Of a stretch of DNA of 64,000 nucleotides, positions 59,319-64,000 are shown in pieces. The notes beneath the pieces are model-generated. The model saw only the letters and a list, made by a program, of their open reading frames with translations, searched no databases and was not told the DNA's origin. The position numbers and the translations under genes are program-made. The DNA comes from Epiperipatus broadwayi (lineage: Eukaryota; Onychophora; Udeonychophora; Euonychophora; Peripatidae). The stretch spans positions 4,631,128-4,695,127 of the forward strand of contig JAQFVV010006273.1 in assembly GCA_028023455.1 (NCBI GenBank). The letters run 5' to 3'. Every line of letters begins with the position of its first letter. Position 1 is the first letter of the stretch.

Positions 59319-60392
59319 TGAGACAAGAGGTCAGTTCACAAATTAATTGAGCGAGTTGAGTTCAGAAATTAATTGAGTCAGTTAAGTTAATGGTATCCAG
59401 AAACAAAATGCAGTGATGAGAAGATTTTGGGAATGCACGTTTTCTCCAGCCTTATGTCCGATGAAAACAGCAAGATCTGCCCGTGAAATAATGTCAACTT
59501 AACAACTTGGAAATCTCTGTCAATATCTAACTGTCTCCAATAATAATAATCATGAAGAATAATGAAACTTATCAAGGAAACATCCCAGCTGGCTGGAAGT
59601 ATTTGTAATGGAAATATCCTCACCGAAAGCAGCAACCAAAGAGAACAAAATTTTACGTCTACATTCAAAATCCTAGGTAAAACATTTGCTTATTGTTGTT
59701 TATTCTTTAATAGCCATTGCATTGCATTAATTTGTAAAGCCTCCAGAGACAAGTAAATTTGAACTCTATTAAGCATGCATAAAATGAACTATTGATGTGC
59801 GTGTTTGTGAATGTGAGATAATTTATCGATGTCAAATATTATTATGCTTTTCATAAGATGTATATTATAATGTGTTAATTTAAAATGTGTGTGTGTTATA
59901 TTAGTTAAAAAATTATAAAGTTGTTTAAATTTAGTAAATTAATGTTAGTTAATAAATTGTCTTTAAAATTAAACTCTATTTGTCAGTCAATTCTTTTTAT
60001 CAATCTTTTTTATAAATTCCTTTTACAATTCTTTTATCAAGTCTTTTAACCACTAATTATGTATAATATGTTAGTGATTACAAATAGCTGAGCTAGTCAT
60101 GAATGCTTAGGCATTGGGTTAGTGGCCATTGCTCAAAGTGCGTTATCTATTCTTTTGATAGGTAGCTGGCGCCCGTGTTTATACATAAACAAAAAAAAGT
60201 GCTTTGAACATGGTGTTGAACTCAACAGCCGAGAAGAAGCCATGTCCTGGAAATGTAATGATAGTTATATATTTTATAGCTATCGTTTGGACATACATAT
60301 TCTCCGAATATGTTCTTCTCTGCCTAAGAGACCGGTGTTTCAAGGACAAATATTCGAACCCGGTACAATATATACTTGTACACATATTTTGA
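59316..60392 (+). CDS. Candidate 5' end of a host gene: first exon, intron, membrane-anchor ORF
   Basis: Inferred layout: transcription start at 59316; exon 1 to 59676 ending in AG|GTAAAA; an AT-rich intron of about 485 bp; acceptor 'tcttttgatag' ending at 60161; exon 2 with ATG at 60210 in good context (AACATGG). The frame from 60210 to the stop at 60390-60392 encodes 60 residues: MVLNSTAEKKPCPGN, a hydrophobic span VMIVIYFIAIVWTYIFSEYV (with LLCL after it), then LRDRCFKDKYSNP. A short cytosolic head plus one membrane span suits a small membrane protein or, if spliced onward at a donor near 60362 (CG|GTACAA), a type II anchor of a longer protein. I do not recognise it. Alternative: an LTR, because TGGCGCCCGTG at 60167 resembles a primer-binding site. 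Confidence 0.3.
59332..59386 (+). repeat. Short tandem duplication just downstream of the promoter
   Basis: Two units of about 26 bp: 'agttcacaaattaattgagc' and 'agttcagaaattaattgagt', each ending in 'agttg' or 'agtta'. It would fall in the 5' untranslated region. Confidence 0.8.
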
Positions 60393-60399
60393 TGTAGTT

Positions 60400-61510
60400 C
60401 ATTTTAAAATAGATGTTTATTTATTTATTTATTTTTTTGATTGAAATATTCATGTAAACACTTTTTGATGATGGGAAGATTTAAACCCTAGACGATGTAT
60501 GTATTACGTAGATGTATAGTAGTAGTGGACAGAATTAAAATAAAATGGTAAGGGGGAGTATGAAATGATAATAGTAACTAGATGAGAGATTCTTTTTTCT
60601 TCTTTTAGTATTGATTTAGTAAAGGCAAAAATTAGGCAGAGCTATGAATGGAGTCAGATTAATTAGTGAATAGTTACATTACAATATTACTGACAAGATG
60701 GAGTGTGTATATGCATTTCTTGATTTTGTTTATTAATTATATGAATGGCGTAAGAGACTAAATTATTTAGCTAGGTGAAATGGCATTTAAATACCATAAT
60801 TAAAAGATGTGTGATGCTTGCCATTTTTTTTTCTTTTTTTAATACTATTAATCATTAAATGTTTAGCAATTCTATAATTAACTTTATCTTAATTAATTGT
60901 TTTCGGAATGTACACATTGTTTTGCAATGTTGGAATAAAACATGAATCAGATGTTGAAATTAAGCTGCTTATATGTGTTTATTTATCCACTACAAAACCT
61001 TTTATAAATGTTACTCATAAGTCATCATCAGAGAAAAATACATTACGAACCACAGTAAAAATATGAAAAGGATAATTTTAGTTATGATATGTAAAATCTT
61101 AGTCATAGAGATATGCATATGGTATATGTGGCAATCCTCTAGTGGCTGAATATGCATTTGGGATCTAGTCCTCTTTCGTGCCTTTGAAGGAGGATGGGGG
61201 TGATATTATCACCAAAAATTATTTATATAGCAGAGCAAATATGCACAGAATAACAGTGCATATGTCTTATTTTTTATGAGCTAGTCTAGTAATTAATCTC
61301 CCATCAATATGCAAAGTAACTCAAGTCCCAGGAACTGATATTATAATGGTGTGTACTAGATAATGTTCTAAAAAATGGATATCAATGATTCCATCCCAAA
61401 TAATCAAACACAAGCAGTTAGTTATAGCTACATAGTAATGGACCAGGTATTTGCATTTAGATGCTAGGATTGTATAAGTAAGATTATGATACAATACCAA
61501 CTTCTTGATA
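60400..61510. other. AT-rich DNA, nothing recognised
   Basis: No conserved exon seen, although it could be an intron of the preceding candidate gene. Confidence 0.45.
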
Positions 61511-61519
61511 GTTGCTGAG

Positions 61520-61780
61520 ACTCCATATTATTACAATAATTTGTCTAACTAGCTGTGGGATGATGATGATGATCAGCCATCACCCAAATTCACTGTGGAT
61601 GAACTTCATACACACACCATATCTACCAATTACTGGTACAATAATTTGCCTCACCAACTTAGACTTGGTTTTTATGCTGATTGTGGTATAGTAATTTGGT
61701 GACCAATGTAACAGGCTGATGTTTTAAACCACTTACTGCTACAAGAATTTGGCCTTCTAACTAAGACATTCCGGTATAAT
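61520..61780 (+). repeat. Degenerate minisatellite-like repeats, about 100-bp period
   Basis: The pattern 'tact-g-tacaataatttg-ct-ctaact-agac' recurs near 61530, 61630 and 61735, with a weaker relative near 61688 ('gtatagtaatttgg'). The copies are too diverged to fix unit borders. Confidence 0.4.
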
Positions 61781-62086
61781 ATATGAATATATATCATTTT
61801 GAGCTGGCTATTTTGAAATATAAACTATAATATATTTATATATTATTTCTCAGAGGGCAGTGCTGGATTTATTAACCATGTGGTGTAATATAATATATAT
61901 GCAAATTTATATATATATTAAATACAGTAATATTCATATAAATTTAACTTATTTTATTAGAAATACTTTGGTCTATATAAAAATACCCTGTAATCTTTGT
62001 CAACTATATAACATTGAATGATTAAAACAAGATATCAATTCATAACTCCCTAAATTCAATTCAGTTCTCCCACAATTCTGTTATTT

Positions 62087-62796
62087 TAATGTTTGATGAT
62101 TGTTGATTCATTAACATTTGATGATTTCTTGAAATTAATATAGCCTTTGTTATTTTATGTTTATTGTGGCAATATTTAATTTGTATAATTTTTATGCTTT
62201 TATAATCAAATTTAAACCATACTTATATGTTTTATTATGATCAAATATAACAGATGTAAAAGATTTATTTTCAACTTTTCCTAATTGTTTATCTTTTTGA
62301 ACTTTTTAATATAAAAGCATATGTTCTTTTATTCTTGTTTCTAATGCACAGTTAGATTCATGGATATATTGTAGCAAAAATTTAAATTTTAATAAAAACT
62401 GTATTATATATAAATTAGTATGGAAATGTAGTTTACAACATATTGTTAAATCTAAATATACATTAGAAAAATGAATAAAAAACATATGCTTTCATACGTA
62501 AAATAATATAGGCTATATTGCACCTGACCGCAAAGCTACTTTTTACTTGAAAACAAAATAAAATATATTATTCTGTAAGCGCTTTCATATAAAAGAGTTC
62601 AAAAGATAAACAGTCAGGAAAAGATGAAAATAAACCTTCATCATCTGTTATAAAACATGAATTTAAATTTTTTTAGAAAAACATAAAAATTATACAAATT
62701 CTGCCACACTAAACATAAAATAAAAGAGGCCATATTAATTTCAAGAAATTGTTATATGTTAATGAATCAACAATCATCAAACATTAAAATAACAGA
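62087..62796. mobile_element. Long inverted repeat with about 230-bp arms
   Basis: Arms 62087-62322 and 62575-62796, about 80% identical as reverse complements, around a loop of about 250 bp. Shared blocks are 'tgttattttaatgtttgatg', 'ttgttgattcattaacat', 'tttcttgaaattaatat', 'ataacagatg' and 'gaactttttaatataaaag'-type sequence. No coding capacity; no CTCAGTGAG core was found, so it is a separate family. Confidence 0.8.
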
Positions 62797-62799
62797 TAA

Positions 62800-63160
62800 T
62801 CTAATAGTATTTAGTTGCATGTATTTTAGTGTACACTTAAATGGACAATACTATATTGTTCAAAGAAAATATTAAAATACTAAATAGAACTTTAATCCAT
62901 TTTTACTATTAAACATCCATGACAAAGGTAATAATTATATCTTCTTAAAAAAATTATATCTAGATGAAATAACAAATAAAATATGAAATTATTTGTTTTT
63001 CTAAGAACCAACTACTTAAAAAAAATTATGTCTGTTTATCATTTGATAAACATCAAGATTTATCTGATTTGAACTTATATTATTAATATAAAATATAATT
63101 TAAATTAATGTATGTGTTTGTATATAAAATGTCATATATTAAACATTTCATCACTCCATT
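62800..63160. other. AT-rich DNA, nothing recognised
   Basis: No element seen. It may include the 3' untranslated region of the adjoining minus-strand LINE. Confidence 0.45.
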
Positions 63161-63164
63161 TCAT

Positions 63165-64000
63165 ATATGGACCCTTTTTAGATCTTTTGCAGTCTTATGA
63201 AACCAATTCAAAACTTCAACTATTTATCTATAATTATTTTTCTACTAATGTATCAAAACTACTTTATCTAAGATTCTTAATTCTTTCAATGATATCTACT
63301 CGTTCTCTCACCTATGTGTTTTGTTTTTAATTTCTTCTTGTTATTACTAACATGTACCTTTTTATAATTTCTTGAATCTAAAGTCTCCAAATTGCTTTTG
63401 TGTTAATTATCCAAATCTCAAATCTATAACAGAAAACTTAAAAAACACATCTATTAGGTATATTTCCTTTTACTATTAAGATATTCCTTATGAAAATCAA
63501 TTGATGCAAGTTTAATTCTATGAATAAAATTTCATCTCTTATGTTTTTATCTGTATTCATAATCTGACCAAGATATTTATAATTATTAATGTTTAATTCA
63601 TGACTAGCAATCTTTATTTTGTTACTGTGAATTGAAATAATATTAATAATTTTAGCTTTTATCTTTAGTAGTACTTTTTGATTTGCATATACTAGTTATA
63701 GAAACATTTACAAAAGTTCTAAAGCAATTATTTTTAAAAGCAGTGACTCATCTGTATATTTTTAATTTCTATTTAGTTTTATTTCCTTAACTTTTCATGT
63801 TAAAATATAAAATACTTAATGTAAATTTCTGTAAAAATTTTTGAAGATATAGAATTCCGTTGTCATACATCTTTTTTAAATGATAATTTTCTTACTATTG
63901 TTATATAATCTAATCACTGCTGATGCTATATGAGTATTTTTTTTCAAAATGTGGCAATACCTTGGATTTGTATTTTAACAATTTAAAGCATTGACCATTA
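63165..64000 (-). pseudogene. RTE-type LINE fragment running off the right edge
   Basis: Minus-strand translation shows, from high to low coordinates, an RT thumb block ASHELNINNYKYLGQIMNTD followed by KNIRDEI (63612-63530; family 'NQIESFKYLGSIITSDG...EI..RI'), then a FEIWII-like segment in the place of 'YGCETW' (63430), and the C-terminal block with GERTSR/VDIIERIKNLR near 63310-63260 (family 'R.RTGVVDIIERI.KLRW'). The palm region towards 64000 is too decayed to read a YADD box. It resembles the 15.5-17.9 kb LINE in type, but is a separate copy. The plus-strand frame at 63112-63330 is a shadow. Confidence 0.65.

Noticed and set aside
59387-59756. Overlapping ORFs on both strands (59387-59668 minus, 59562-59756 plus) as proteins.
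   Set aside because: No recognisable domain on either strand; the open frames follow from the higher GC content of the putative first exon.
60335-60366. tRNA-type B box on the minus strand ('ccgggttcgaata').
   Set aside because: No A box at suitable distance and no cloverleaf arms; probably chance.

Overview
The window is non-coding-dominated DNA from an animal, most likely an invertebrate. By eye it is about three-quarters A+T. It has no bacterial operon structure, no long intact reading frame and no rRNA or plausible functional tRNA gene. What can be identified is a dense, layered set of eukaryotic transposable elements: a Penelope-like retroelement, RTE-type and other LINE remnants, tRNA-derived SINEs, hAT, Tc1/mariner and Merlin DNA transposon relics, a retrotransposon gag-like coiled-coil stretch, and an unusually large number of long inverted repeats. 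This mix fits a metazoan, but I cannot name the group. All identifications are by eye from translations and self-comparison; no database search was possible.

Layout. 0.3-1.9 kb: a truncated Penelope-like element (reverse transcriptase plus GIY-YIG nuclease relics) bounded by 165-bp inverted repeats. 2.87 kb, 54.6 kb and 55.0 kb: three short tRNA-like retroposons with target-site duplications. 5.3-8.4 kb: a hAT transposon (5510-8215) inserted inside an older inverted-repeat element. 9.4-10.6, 13.3-14.2, 20.85-21.26, 27.2-27.4, 28.26-28.78, 28.9-29.8 and 37.3-37.6 kb: palindromic elements, most of them sharing a core around CTCAGTGAG and so probably one superfamily. 15.0-18.7 kb: a decayed RTE-like LINE on the minus strand between two direct repeats of about 450 bp. 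12.1, 22-23 and 51.75-52.3 kb: copies of a longer tRNA-derived SINE, twice as inverted pairs, one pair bounded by a 15-bp duplication. 26.8-27.1, 30.1-30.7, 48.4-48.6 and 63.2-64 kb: further LINE fragments. 31.1-31.6 kb: a non-autonomous hAT. 33.2-33.9 kb: a Tc1/mariner relic. 36.1-36.5 kb: a Merlin-like N-terminus. 50.3-50.8 kb: a gag-like coiled-coil relic. 55.35-56.08 kb: a 365-bp tandem duplication. 62.09-62.80 kb: another long inverted repeat.

Host genes. The only plausible host-gene start is at 59.29-60.4 kb on the plus strand: a TATA box and initiator at canonical spacing, a richer-GC candidate first exon with a splice donor, an acceptor, and a short ORF with a good start context and one membrane segment. 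A weaker candidate first exon lies on the minus strand at 38.4 kb. Most of the remaining sequence, including nearly all of 38.5-49.7 kb, is AT-rich DNA in which I see no gene.
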